46,454 bases of DNA from Paenibacillus fonticola DSM 21315 (GTDB taxonomy: Bacteria; Bacillota; Bacilli; Paenibacillales; Paenibacillaceae). The notes beneath the pieces were generated by a model that was not told the origin of the DNA, made no database searches, and saw only the letters and a list, made by a program, of their open reading frames with translations. This document shows, piece after piece, positions 33,336 to 42,506 of this stretch. Both the position numbers and the translations under genes were made by a program. Every line of letters starts with the position of its first letter. Position 1 is the stretch's first letter. Where the stretch lies: the NCBI RefSeq assembly GCF_000381905.1, contig NZ_KB907264.1, positions 76,025-122,478 on the forward strand, written 5' to 3'.

Positions 33336-33869
33336 ATGCAAATTCATGAAAATAATCTAGATATTATAATTTCGGAGTTCAATGAAGATAATCATTTTGA
33401 ACAATTAATTGAAGTGATGAAGCTATTTTTGAACAAAAATAAAACTTTAGTATTTGGTATTACAACTAATTTTTATGAATTTCTTTGCTCGGGTAAGTGT
33501 AAAAACAGCAATATGTTTGATTTTGATGCAAAAGAGTTTGTCGAAAATCGAATAGTTAAAGCAACAGTAGGTAAAGTATTTAACGAAGATAATATTGCAA
33601 ACAATGTAGAAATGATATGGATTAAAATCTCAAATGAAAATGAATTGTCTAAAGCAATCAATTTGGAAAATTTATTTATTTCTTATATATTTAGTGCTAA
33701 TCAAGAATTTGTTGAATATGATTATCTTCTTTATCATGTTGAAACAATTGATAATTATAGCTTAATTATTAAACGAAATAATACCTTACAAGATAATTCA
33801 GAATTACTAAAAGACTTATCATTAATTTGTACGGGGGCTAATCTTTTCTCCAAAACTAGAAGCGAGTAG
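33336..33869 (+). CDS. orphan protein of unknown function, 177 aa
   Basis: ATG 33336 with AAAGGG close upstream. The protein is acidic and Asn/Ile-rich, with no membrane segment or motif I recognise (KTLVFGITTNFYEFLCSGK, then NLFISYIFSANQEF). The gene is far more AT-rich than the flanking sensor-gene DNA, which suggests acquisition. It ends 9 bp before the convergent gene and lies between two copies of a sensor-gene segment. Confidence 0.6.
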   Translation: MQIHENNLDIIISEFNEDNHFEQLIEVMKLFLNKNKTLVFGITTNFYEFLCSGKCKNSNMFDFDAKEFVENRIVKATVGKVFNEDNIANNVEMIWIKISNENELSKAINLENLFISYIFSANQEFVEYDYLLYHVETIDNYSLIIKRNNTLQDNSELLKDLSLICTGANLFSKTRSE

Positions 33870-33878
33870 GAAAATGAG

Positions 33879-34244
33879 TTATCCATTAGAAAGATCATCA
33901 ATCGCTTGAACAGCCAGTTCCAATGATTTCATTCTTCTTTCTAAAAGTGTTTTTTGCGGACTACCTGCCTTTGACTTGGCATAACTGTTCTCAATGGATG
34001 GGAATAAACCAGTAAGCACATGGCGAGCTTCTGCTAGATCTTCCTGGGTGTAATGATGGGGTTTTTGATTCCATACATATTCTAGCAGAGCTAAGCCAAT
34101 GTAAAGAGCTTTGAGTCGTTTCGCGATTAAGGTGGTATTTGCACCTTTTTGTGTCATCTGAGCCAAGGCATTTTCGCATTTGCTGATTGTCGATTGGAAG
34201 GATTTAATGGATTCCATTCGAACTGAATTGGATACGTTCTCCAT
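33879..34244 (-). CDS. small helical protein of unknown function, 121 aa
   Basis: ATG 34244 behind GAGAGGA. Mostly helical, basic: TISKCENALAQMTQKGANTT, then ALYIGLALLEYVWNQKPHHY and a C-terminal MKSLELAVQAIDDLSNG. Family not recognised. It is divergent from the sensor-regulator gene at 34368 with 123 bp between. Confidence 0.65.
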   Translation of the reverse strand: MENVSNSVRMESIKSFQSTISKCENALAQMTQKGANTTLIAKRLKALYIGLALLEYVWNQKPHHYTQEDLAEARHVLTGLFPSIENSYAKSKAGSPQKTLLERRMKSLELAVQAIDDLSNG

Positions 34245-34367
34245 GTTAGTGTTGTCCTCTCTTCGTTTCTAAATGATTAGGCCTGATCCTGATAAAATCG
34301 TTAAGAACCTCATTGGGGGCTTTTGGATAGTTTTGAAGTGGAAAAAAGAAAAAGGGGGTGAGCCAGC

Positions 34368-36785
34368 ATGGGTAAAACTAAGGTGAATTTACTGACCAAG
34401 CTGCTGATTTCCTATTTGCTGGTGCTGTTATTTCCGGTCATGATTATTCTACTCTATTATTATCCGTATTCGGCGAAGGTAGTCAAGGTGAAGGAGATGG
34501 ACTGGAACGCCCACATTACGGAGCAGTTCATGACGTCGATGGATACGTTCACGCGGTATGTGTACAATCTGCCGTTTGAGCTGGTGCAGAATCGGGAGTT
34601 TCGGCTGTATCAAGCTGAGGAGAGTGATTATCAGCGCGTGCTGATTGCGAATGAGATGAAAAAATACAACGCGACCGATGCTTTTATCTACAACACCCTG
34701 CTGTATGTAAGAAGCACTGGTTATTTGTTCTCCAAAACTGGAAGCGCATACAGTGTGGAGGATATGGGGAAGCCGGGGGTTGGCTTTTATTATGAGGGCT
34801 GGCCTCATAATGATCTGACCGAGACGCTGGACACGCTGGATTCCCTCATGGTTCGGCCCGTAGAGGGAGTATTGCTCCCCGGTCATAACCGGGTACGGAT
34901 GTTGACCTTCCTGCAGCCGCTTCCGGTGGGCGGCACGAGTTCGCCTGGTGTGGTGATGATCATGGTCCGGGAGGATACGATCCTCCGCATGATGCGGTCG
35001 GTCTCGGAAGCGTATAAGGGGGACTTCTTTATTTTTGATGCGCAGGGACAGCCGCTCGTTGCCTCCAACGAGGAGTTGATTCAGAGCTCGGAGGATTTAC
35101 CGCAGCTGGTAAGCCGTCTAGAAAAAGATAGCGATTCATTCTCTGGTACGTTCGCTAGTACGTCCACTGGTACGGCCTCTGGCTCGACCCAGGGCTCATC
35201 CTCCGGCATTCACCGGATCAACGGTGTGTCCTATCTCGTATCTTATACGGTCTCGGATAAGAACGGCTGGAAGTATGTCAGCCTGCTCCCGGTGTCGGAA
35301 TCGCTCCAGGGGCTGCGCACGATTCAACTGAACACGATTCTGCTTGTCGGATGCATTTTGCTGCTTGAAGTGATTGTCATTTACGTCTCGATCCGCAAAA
35401 ATTATCACCCGATCAAGCGTCTGGTCGAGTTTGCCGCAGGCTTGTTCGAGCCTGAGGAGCGTGGGCCGATGAATGAGATCGAGGCGATCCGCTATACGTT
35501 AAGCGGCTTATCCGCGGTCAACAGCCGACTGGATGAAGAGGTGAAGGAGACGCTGCCGATCATGCGGGACAATATGCTGCTGGAGCTGGTCAACGGGCAT
35601 TTCCTGAGCGGGGAGCAACTGCAGCAGGAAGCGGAGAAGGTTGGGGTAAGTCTGGACGGAGCCCGCCTGACGGTGGCGGTCATCTCCTGTGATTCCGAGA
35701 CAGAGGAGACGAATCTCGTGCTGCTCTACTGCAAAAACCGGGAGAGCCAGCTGCCTGAGGGCGTTCAGGGTTATTTTTTCAAAAGCAATTACCATCACGA
35801 GATCGTATTCGTCTGCTCCCATGGAGAGGACTTCTCCGTTCAAGCGTATTTAGTCCGGCTGCAAGAGGAGCTCCAGGTGCGAGCAGGCTGGAAGACGATC
35901 ATCGGCATCGGCGAGCCAGGGGAGGCTGTAAGGACAGCGGGACATGGGCAACCAGAAGGAGCTCTGAGGACTGCGGGACAGGATCAACCTGAACGAACTT
36001 GTACGTACATCATTGACCCCAACTCGGCTCATGTCTCCTACTTACAGGCGCTCCGTACGGTCGAGCAGCTGCGGCTGCGCCAGTCGAGCCCGATTCTAAG
36101 CTTTGCTGAGATTGAGACGTCGCCGTCCGGTACGGTTTCTTATTTCGCGGAGCTGCTGCAGTCGCTGGAGCTGGCGATTTTGAAGAACGAGGCGACTCTA
36201 GTGGATTCGTTGATTGAGCGGATCGTCTGCTATTTGAGCAGCGAAGGACTGCCGCCGCATATGCTGCGGAGCGTGTATTTGAACACGGCTAGTGTGATTT
36301 TTAACGGGCTGCAGCGCTTCCGCCATGATGACCAGAGCCTGCTGCGCCTGACAGATGCGGCGTTCCAGCCCCGCTACACACTGGAACAGATGACGGGGAT
36401 TCTGCAGGAGAGCGGCGCCAAGCTGTGCGAGATGATTCGCGAGACGCTGCCGAAGGGACGCACGGCTTCCCGCGAGGAGATTCTTGCGATGATCGAAGAC
36501 AAGGGGATGGACCCGAGTTGCTCGCTGCAGCTGATGGCCGATCATTTTGGCATGTCGGTTTCGAATTTCAGCCATCATTTCAAGAAGGAGATGGGCCAGA
36601 ACTTCAAGGAATACATCGATCGTCTCAGGATCCAGAGGTCGATTCAATTGCTGCGGGAGAGCGAGGAGACGCTGGAGGGCATCGCCGCCCAGGTCGGGTT
36701 CACGAACACGTCCAGCTTCATCCGCTCCTTCAAAAAAATCGTCGGCACCACGCCCGGCCAATACCGCACCACCCACAGAAGCTAA
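34368..36785 (+). CDS. membrane sensor fused to AraC-type DNA-binding domain (YesS-like)
   Basis: An 805-aa protein. Helix 1 is at about residues 10-32, an extracellular sensor part runs to about 316, with a Ser/Thr/Gly-rich insert (about 259-280), and helix 2 is at about 320-342. The long cytoplasmic part has a short repeat (near 535-560, RTAGHGQPEGA and RTAGQDQPERT). It ends in an AraC double helix-turn-helix (SLQLMADHFGMSVSNFSHHF, then LEGIAAQVGFTNTSSFIRSF and GTTPGQYR). No kinase or receiver motifs are present, so signal and output are in one membrane-bound chain. It likely activates the binding-protein and permease genes beginning at 37188. Confidence 0.9.
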   Translation: MGKTKVNLLTKLLISYLLVLLFPVMIILLYYYPYSAKVVKVKEMDWNAHITEQFMTSMDTFTRYVYNLPFELVQNREFRLYQAEESDYQRVLIANEMKKYNATDAFIYNTLLYVRSTGYLFSKTGSAYSVEDMGKPGVGFYYEGWPHNDLTETLDTLDSLMVRPVEGVLLPGHNRVRMLTFLQPLPVGGTSSPGVVMIMVREDTILRMMRSVSEAYKGDFFIFDAQGQPLVASNEELIQSSEDLPQLVSRLEKDSDSFSGTFASTSTGTASGSTQGSSSGIHRINGVSYLVSYTVSDKNGWKYVSLLPVSESLQGLRTIQLNTILLVGCILLLEVIVIYVSIRKNYHPIKRLVEFAAGLFEPEERGPMNEIEAIRYTLSGLSAVNSRLDEEVKETLPIMRDNMLLELVNGHFLSGEQLQQEAEKVGVSLDGARLTVAVISCDSETEETNLVLLYCKNRESQLPEGVQGYFFKSNYHHEIVFVCSHGEDFSVQAYLVRLQEELQVRAGWKTIIGIGEPGEAVRTAGHGQPEGALRTAGQDQPERTCTYIIDPNSAHVSYLQALRTVEQLRLRQSSPILSFAEIETSPSGTVSYFAELLQSLELAILKNEATLVDSLIERIVCYLSSEGLPPHMLRSVYLNTASVIFNGLQRFRHDDQSLLRLTDAAFQPRYTLEQMTGILQESGAKLCEMIRETLPKGRTASREEILAMIEDKGMDPSCSLQLMADHFGMSVSNFSHHFKKEMGQNFKEYIDRLRIQRSIQLLRESEETLEGIAAQVGFTNTSSFIRSFKKIVGTTPGQYRTTHRS

Positions 36786-37187
36786 GCTCGGTTCGATCCG
36801 AAGCTGTCATGGCAAGCTGCGGATGGTCGACAACCATCCAAGCATGCCCGGATCTGCATGGTCCGCAGAGGGAGCAGTGCGCACGATGCAGTTCTCCACC
36901 AACTGCCGCTGTATGGCCGGTAATGAATCTACCTGCATACACCATCGCAAGAGGCACTTTTTGAACATCTACAATATTTGAAGACGCTCCCGGAACGGCC
37001 GGGAACCACAGTCTAGCCACACTCTACATGAAGCGCTTTCAAAAAATGAAGACCCGCACAAAAACTGCCCGTTTACGCGGCTTGGCATCTCCCATTACTG
37101 TCTAAGGTGCCTGCGATTCAGTCCAGGCAAAGCTGTGGCAGCGGTCTGTATCGATCGGGCCCATATCAAATGTGTGGAGGTATGGAT
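36786..37187 (+). promoter_or_regulatory. leader of uptake operon 2, with a cre-like site
   Basis: The 400-bp gap holds no supported gene. TGAAGCGCTTTCA (37029-37041) is one base short of the CcpA cre consensus TGAAAGCGCTTTCA but keeps the AAGCGCTT palindrome. It could mediate carbon catabolite repression of the operon. GTGGAGG before 37188 is the ribosome site. Confidence 0.4.
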
Positions 37188-38801
37188 ATGCGGAAAAAGG
37201 TAAGCGTTCTCACATCACTCGTCTTGATCACAGCCATGCTGCTGTCGGGGTGCGGTTCAGGGGGAGATAGCAAATCCGCGGGGACAACGCCCGGGAATGC
37301 GTCCGGGGAGAAGGTGAAGCTGACGGCCATTATGACCAAGCATCCGCTCACCAAGCCACTGGCGGAAATGGAGTGGCTGCAGGCGGTCGAGGATGCCGCC
37401 GGAGTCGAAATTGAGTGGCAGGAGATTACCACCGACTATGGGCAAAAGAAAGGCACGATGCTGGCGAGCGGCGACATCCCGGACCTGTTCATCGGGCCGA
37501 ATGTCATCACGGATGCGGATTTTGCCCAGTTCCAGGGGCTGTTCCAGGATTTGTCCGGCCTGCTCGACCAGGCTCCGAACGTGCAGAGGATGTTCAACGA
37601 GAAGCCAGAGACGAAGCTCATCGCCACGCAGCCGGATGGCAAAATCTACGGCCTTCCCAAATACCAGCGGTTCTGGCCGGCATCTGCCAGCAGGCAGTTC
37701 ATCAACCAGAAATGGCTGGATGAGCTAGGGCTGCAAAAGCCGACGACCTGGGATGAGCTGTATGACGTCCTCGTCGCTTTTAAAGAGAAGGACGCCAACG
37801 GCAATGGCGATCCGAAGGACGAAATTCCGATGGATTGGCCGGGCGGGATCGGCGGGTACTTCAATCCGGCGGTGCTTCTAGGCAGCATGGGCATCACGCT
37901 GTCGGAGGGCAGCAGTCAGGGCTATTTTGTCGAGGATGGACAGATCAAGAATTTCCTCATCGACGAACGCTACAAGACCATGGTGGCTTTCCTCAATAAG
38001 CTGTACAAGGCGGGACTGATCAATCCTGAAGTGTTTACGCACGACTATACCAAATATCAATCGATTGCCCGCGGCGAAGGGGATACGGCCAAGGTCGGCT
38101 TTACCTGGGGCTGGGTAGCGTCCGACCGGTTCGGGGAGCAGCTTGCCCCGCAGTACGCCTCCATGCCTCCGCTGAAGGTCTCTGCGGATTATACGGGAGA
38201 TCTGTCCTGGAGCTATGACCACTATTCCTTGAACTACGGCACGAATCACGTCGTCATGTCGGCGAAGACGAAGCATAAAGAAGCAGCGATGCGCTTTATC
38301 AACGAGCTATACGATCCAAAAGTCGGCATGCAGGTGCTGTTCGGTTCGATCGGTCCGAATATTGAGGATCATGGAGACGGGACTTACAGCGTGCTGCCTC
38401 CGGCCAATCCGGAGATGGACCCCGGCACCTGGAAATGGACATCCACGATGGCCGATCACGGGGCTTTTTATATCCCGGACGATCTGCAGCTGACCCTCGG
38501 CAAAGACATGCAGGAGGTGCTCGGCCAATCCGAGCCTTTGGAGGAAGCGCTGAAGGTGGATCTGGATAAGGATGTTTTTCCCGGCTTGTTTATCAAATAC
38601 TCGACCATGGACAACAACACGATGAGCCTGAACAACACGAACATTATGAACCTGGCCGAGTCCACCTTCGCCAAGTGGGTGACCAAGGGCGGCATCGAGG
38701 CAGAATGGGACGCGTACGTGAAGGAGGCCCAGAAGGCCGGCATCACCCAGAATCTAGAGATCATGCAAAAATACTACGAAGAATATAAGAGCAAAAAATA
38801 A
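37188..38801 (+). CDS. extracellular solute-binding lipoprotein, LplA type
   Basis: A 537-aa protein from ATG 37188, 7 nt after GTGGAGG (the ATG at 37182 is too close). The signal MRKKVSVLTSLVLITAMLLS ends in lipobox LSGC with Cys22, then a Gly/Ser linker. The mature domain is a class-1 substrate-binding protein (EWLQAVEDAAGVEIEWQEIT, then MLASGDIPDLFIG and KDANGNGDPKDEIPMDW). The Asp/Asn-rich NGNGDPKDE loop looks like the calcium-binding loop common in this subfamily. It feeds the two permeases directly downstream. Ligand unknown, presumably an oligosaccharide. Confidence 0.93.
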   Translation: MRKKVSVLTSLVLITAMLLSGCGSGGDSKSAGTTPGNASGEKVKLTAIMTKHPLTKPLAEMEWLQAVEDAAGVEIEWQEITTDYGQKKGTMLASGDIPDLFIGPNVITDADFAQFQGLFQDLSGLLDQAPNVQRMFNEKPETKLIATQPDGKIYGLPKYQRFWPASASRQFINQKWLDELGLQKPTTWDELYDVLVAFKEKDANGNGDPKDEIPMDWPGGIGGYFNPAVLLGSMGITLSEGSSQGYFVEDGQIKNFLIDERYKTMVAFLNKLYKAGLINPEVFTHDYTKYQSIARGEGDTAKVGFTWGWVASDRFGEQLAPQYASMPPLKVSADYTGDLSWSYDHYSLNYGTNHVVMSAKTKHKEAAMRFINELYDPKVGMQVLFGSIGPNIEDHGDGTYSVLPPANPEMDPGTWKWTSTMADHGAFYIPDDLQLTLGKDMQEVLGQSEPLEEALKVDLDKDVFPGLFIKYSTMDNNTMSLNNTNIMNLAESTFAKWVTKGGIEAEWDAYVKEAQKAGITQNLEIMQKYYEEYKSKK

Positions 38802-38812
38802 GGGGGGTTCAT

Positions 38813-39727
38813 ATGCAGACTCGCAAAGGGCTAGTTCACGCCGTCACGCGCGACTATCAACTCTGGATCATGATCCTCCCGGCGATCATCGTCATTCTGA
38901 TTTTCAATTACATCCCGATGTACGGGATTCAGCTCGCTTTTCGCGATTATGACTTCAGCAAGGGACTGACCGGGGGCGAATGGCGGGGACTGGCGTATTT
39001 TCAGCAATTCATTGACAGTTATCTGTTCACCGACCTGATGCGGAACACCTTTCTGATCAGCCTGGCGAGCATTGTGCTTGGTTTTCCGGCTCCCATCATT
39101 TTGGCGTTGATTCTCAACCAGATTCGGCGCAAAAAAATGAAGCAGCTCATGCAGACCACCGTCTATCTGCCGCACTTCATCTCGGTGATCGTGCTGGTGG
39201 GCATGCTGAATGTGCTGCTGTCGGCGGAGACTGGGGTCGTCGGTCATTTGATGAAAGCGGTCGGGCTGGGGCATATCAACCTGCTCGCCTCAACCGGCAC
39301 CTTCATTCCGGTGTATGTGCTCTCGGATATTTGGCAGCACTGCGGCTGGAACAGCATTATCTATCTGGCCGCCCTGTCCACGGTTGATCCCCAGCTCTAT
39401 GACGCAGCCCGCATCGACGGGGCCAGTCGCTGGCAGACGATTCGCTTTGTTGATATTCCGGCGCTTGTGCCGACGATTATTATTTTGTTCATTCTCAGCA
39501 TGGGCAACATTCTCAGTACCGGCTTCGAGAAAATATTCCTGATGCAGAACTCGCTCAATCTGCCCGTGTCCGAGGTCATTGCCACCTATGTGTACAAAAT
39601 CGGGATCGTCTCGAGCCAGTTCAGCCTGGCCTCGGCCATTGGCCTGTTCAATACGGTGATCAACTTTATCTTCCTGTTCGCCATGAACACGATCTCGAAG
39701 CGGGTATCCGAGACGAGCTTATTCTAA
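38813..39727 (+). CDS. ABC transporter permease, LplB type
   Basis: A 304-aa protein, ATG 11 bp after the binding-protein stop, with AAGGGGGG as ribosome site. Six helices; the NYIPMYGIQLAFRDYDF stretch after helix 1 is typical of LplB. EAA loop: DAARIDGASRWQTIRFVDIP, at about residue 200. It pairs with the LplC-type protein 27 bp downstream and lacks a linked ATPase gene. Confidence 0.93.
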   Translation: MQTRKGLVHAVTRDYQLWIMILPAIIVILIFNYIPMYGIQLAFRDYDFSKGLTGGEWRGLAYFQQFIDSYLFTDLMRNTFLISLASIVLGFPAPIILALILNQIRRKKMKQLMQTTVYLPHFISVIVLVGMLNVLLSAETGVVGHLMKAVGLGHINLLASTGTFIPVYVLSDIWQHCGWNSIIYLAALSTVDPQLYDAARIDGASRWQTIRFVDIPALVPTIIILFILSMGNILSTGFEKIFLMQNSLNLPVSEVIATYVYKIGIVSSQFSLASAIGLFNTVINFIFLFAMNTISKRVSETSLF

Positions 39728-39754
39728 AAGCCAGCGAGGAAAGGAGGAACGGAC

Positions 39755-40807
39755 ATGGATTCTACGCGAATGAGCAGCAAGGGGGCTGGCAACGGAAGCC
39801 ACGGGATCAGTAGCGGGGCCAGCAGCGGAACCCCACATATCCATCGGGCCGGGCCACGCCTAAATGGCACAGGACCGGGCCTCCCTGGGGCACTGCCGCC
39901 TAGCAGCAAAGCCCGGGGACGAGCCCGCCTCAATGGCAAAGAACTGGCCTTCAAAATCACGCTTGGGCTGCTGTGCACGTTTATTTTTCTAATCATCATT
40001 TATCCGCTGTATTTCATCGTGATCGCTTCCTTCAGCGACTCCACGCTCGTAGCAACAGGCAAGGTATGGCTGGTGCCGAAAAATATCAGCTTCTTTGGAT
40101 ATCAGGAGATTTTCAAGGATATGCGGATCTGGACGGGCTACCGGAACACGGTGTTCTACACCCTGTTTGGCACCTTGGTCAACATGCTGTTCACGCTGCC
40201 GGCGGCGTATGTGCTGTCCCGGCGGGAGTTCCGGGCGAGGAAGGTCATTATGTTTATTTTTGTCGTGACGATGTTCTTCAACGGCGGCCTTATTCCGACT
40301 TACCTGCTGATGAAGGATTTGCATCTGACGAATACGATTTGGGTGTTCATTATCCCGTTCTGCGTCAACATCTTCTATTTAATTATCGCCCGGACGTTCT
40401 TCGAGAGCTCGCTGCCGCAGGAACTGCACGAGGCGGCGGTCATGGACGGCTGCTCGCACTTCACCTTTTTCTTCAAGGTGGCGCTGCCGCTTTCGAAAGC
40501 GATGATCTCCGTGATCGGCCTCTATTATTTGGTCGGGCATTGGAATGACTTCTTTACGGCGCTGATCTATATTCGCAATAATAACCTGCAGCCGCTGCAA
40601 ATTATTTTGCGGGACATCCTGCTGTCTAATCAGGTGTTTGCCGGTGGGGCGGGCACCGGAGGAGACGCGGGAGGATACGCGCAGAGATATGCCGACCAGA
40701 TCAAGTACGGCGTCATTATCGTATCCACGCTGCCGATTTTGATGATCTATCCGTTTATCCAGAAATATTTTGAGAAGGGTGTCATGATCGGTTCGATCAA
40801 GGGATAA
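39755..40807 (+). CDS. ABC transporter permease, LplC type, with disordered N-terminal extension
   Basis: A 350-aa protein from ATG 39755 behind AAAGGAGG. The membrane part from about residue 65 is an ordinary LplC permease (VIASFSDSTLVATGKVWLVP after helix 1; EAA loop EAAVMDGCSHFTFFFKVALP; C-terminal GVMIGSIKG). The first 60 residues are unusual: Gly/Ser/Pro/Arg-rich (SSKGAGNGSHGISSGASSG), absent from the LplC paralog at 8014 (294 aa). Because the only strong ribosome site is at 39755, the extension is probably translated and would face the cytoplasm, near where the ATPase docks. Confidence 0.9.
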   Translation: MDSTRMSSKGAGNGSHGISSGASSGTPHIHRAGPRLNGTGPGLPGALPPSSKARGRARLNGKELAFKITLGLLCTFIFLIIIYPLYFIVIASFSDSTLVATGKVWLVPKNISFFGYQEIFKDMRIWTGYRNTVFYTLFGTLVNMLFTLPAAYVLSRREFRARKVIMFIFVVTMFFNGGLIPTYLLMKDLHLTNTIWVFIIPFCVNIFYLIIARTFFESSLPQELHEAAVMDGCSHFTFFFKVALPLSKAMISVIGLYYLVGHWNDFFTALIYIRNNNLQPLQIILRDILLSNQVFAGGAGTGGDAGGYAQRYADQIKYGVIIVSTLPILMIYPFIQKYFEKGVMIGSIKG

Positions 40808-40847
40808 CAAAGCTCTTGAACTATCAACTCCAGCCAACGTTAAAAAG

Positions 40848-40883
40848 AATCGGCAAATCCACAAAAAGGATTTGCCGATTTTG
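40848..40883. terminator. two-way terminator
   Basis: AATCGGCAAATCC (40848-40860) and GGATTTGCCGATT (40868-40880) form a 13-bp stem. T tracts occur on both strands (short TTTT within the plus-strand foot, CTTTTT on minus). It separates uptake operon 2 from the convergent stalk-domain gene. Confidence 0.8.
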
Positions 40884-41004
40884 ATGCAGATTCACAGTTC
40901 CAATGATGCAGACTCACCGCTCTAACGATGTAGATAGCGGCTTACCGCTTTTCTATTGCTGTAGAGGGCGTTCTAACGCTGATCAATGGTTAGATCGGTG
41001 GAGA

Positions 41005-41976
41005 TCACCGATTTCCGGGAATCTCCTGGATGATATCGGAATAAAGAGTGATTGGAGTTATAAAGCCAGGAGATACCTCTCCTTCATAATACCCCGTTAT
41101 AGAAGTTCCATCTCCCAATGCAACAAAAGAAACCGGATCGCCAAAGGGAGGACCATAATACTGCTGCATCAGAGGCTCTCCAAAGGTTTCAATGTTACCT
41201 GCCTTATGCGAAAAAGTCGAACGTGGTCCAGATACATATTGTGCAATAAGCTTCGCCTCCCCATCTTTAATCTCCACAAATGAAGTAGTGTACTGATCAT
41301 CGAATCTATATGAATCTGCTCTTCCTGCTATAAAAACATACCCATGGTTAGGCCTTGTTGGAAAGCCTAATTCTTTGAAATCGGACGTGATCGGCAGAGC
41401 AATGGCAGCTTTGCGTGCAGCCTGCAAATCCCCCTGTTCGATTAGAGAGGGATTAAACTTATACTCCGGCGAGTTGATAAAAACCATCTTGCGAATCGTT
41501 TCATACTGCACCTTGTAGCCGAATGCCTCGGTAATGAAACGAAGGGGCACCATCATACGCCCATTTCGGTTTTGAGCCGGAATTGTCATTTCGAGAGGTT
41601 TCCCGTCCCGAAGAGCGGTTTGGCTATCTTGGATAATTTCCAGGAAAATACCCTGATAATGATTGAAAATCCTGACTTTCCCCGTAGAAGGATGCCATTC
41701 ATAGGATAACCCCATGGAAGAAAGAGCGCGGATCGGAACCAACAAATGGGACTGATCAAAAACAGGCGATACATCAGTTAAAATAAACTCCCCATTAACT
41801 ACCATTTCTACAGGAGTTTGAATCTCCTCGGTATTTCCCGCAGCAAAGGTATTGGCCGACCCAATCCATCCAAACATAAATACAAGGAAGGATAAGAGCA
41901 CCTTACTTTTTAACAGCTTAACTACCCCGCGACTATTCATGCTTACTGGTGAAAACTTTTTGACAACAACAGACAA
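41005..41976 (-). CDS. secreted protein with N-terminal stalk (copper amine oxidase N) domain
   Basis: A 323-aa protein. TTG 41976 is 8 nt after AGGAGG; the Met at residue 13 has no ribosome site. The signal peptide extends to about residue 46 (VLLSFLVFMFGWIGSANTFA). Stalk-domain motifs follow: LLVPIRALSSMGLSYEWHPS, VRIFN and MMVPLRFITEAFGYKVQYE. The C-terminal domain (ELGFPTRPNHGYVF, then GDPVSFVALGDGTSITGYYE) is unassigned. The overall plan is that of the protein at 17242-18207, so the two are paralogs by architecture. Confidence 0.88.
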   Translation of the reverse strand: MSVVVKKFSPVSMNSRGVVKLLKSKVLLSFLVFMFGWIGSANTFAAGNTEEIQTPVEMVVNGEFILTDVSPVFDQSHLLVPIRALSSMGLSYEWHPSTGKVRIFNHYQGIFLEIIQDSQTALRDGKPLEMTIPAQNRNGRMMVPLRFITEAFGYKVQYETIRKMVFINSPEYKFNPSLIEQGDLQAARKAAIALPITSDFKELGFPTRPNHGYVFIAGRADSYRFDDQYTTSFVEIKDGEAKLIAQYVSGPRSTFSHKAGNIETFGEPLMQQYYGPPFGDPVSFVALGDGTSITGYYEGEVSPGFITPITLYSDIIQEIPGNR

Positions 41977-42254
41977 ACAAAAAACCTCCTAAATATAAGA
42001 TCTAAACAGAGCATAGTGCTTGAAAAAAAAGAAAAACATCTGCCATTCCCGTAAGATAGATGGTTGTTGTGCTACCAATCCAACTGTGAGGAGTGACCAG
42101 ATGTATAATTAACAGTATAGCGGTCTTTTGTTTGCTAGACTAGATGCCAATAACGAATAACGAAACAAGCTCTAAAAAAACGATGTACCACCGTCCGCCA
42201 CGAAAATATCGACTACATGGTGCCCGACAGCCTGCCTGGATGATCATACCAAAG

Positions 42255-42400
42255 CCACACAAGCTCAAATGCCGATTCAAGCTCAAAGCCGAATCAAGTT
42301 CAAAAGCCGGATTAAACTCAAAAGCCGAATTAAACTCAAAAGCTGAGCCAAGCTCAAAAGCACAATTAAGCTCAAAAGCTGAGCCAAGCTCAAAAGTTTT
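42255..42400. repeat. 18-bp imperfect tandem repeat, (A)AGCTCAAAAGC type
   Basis: About seven units with core (A/G)CTCAAAAGC and spacer CGAATTA or TGAGCCA, 18 bp each. Being a multiple of three, it keeps frames open on both strands (hexapeptides SSKAEP on plus, AFELGS on minus). No ribosome site supports translation, so I treat it as non-coding. The rest of 41977-42506 shows no gene. Confidence 0.75.
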
Positions 42401-42506
42401 GCAAAATCGACCCACGCAAGCATTCCCGGCCATCTGAACTTGTGTTATTCTGAATCTATCAATTTATCAATTGGATTGAGAGCGGTATCATTAGGAGGTT
42501 ATATCA

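Noticed and set aside
42140..42437. 97-codon open frames on both strands
   Set aside because: They exist because the 18-bp repeat is a multiple of three; neither has a ribosome site or a protein-like non-repeat part.
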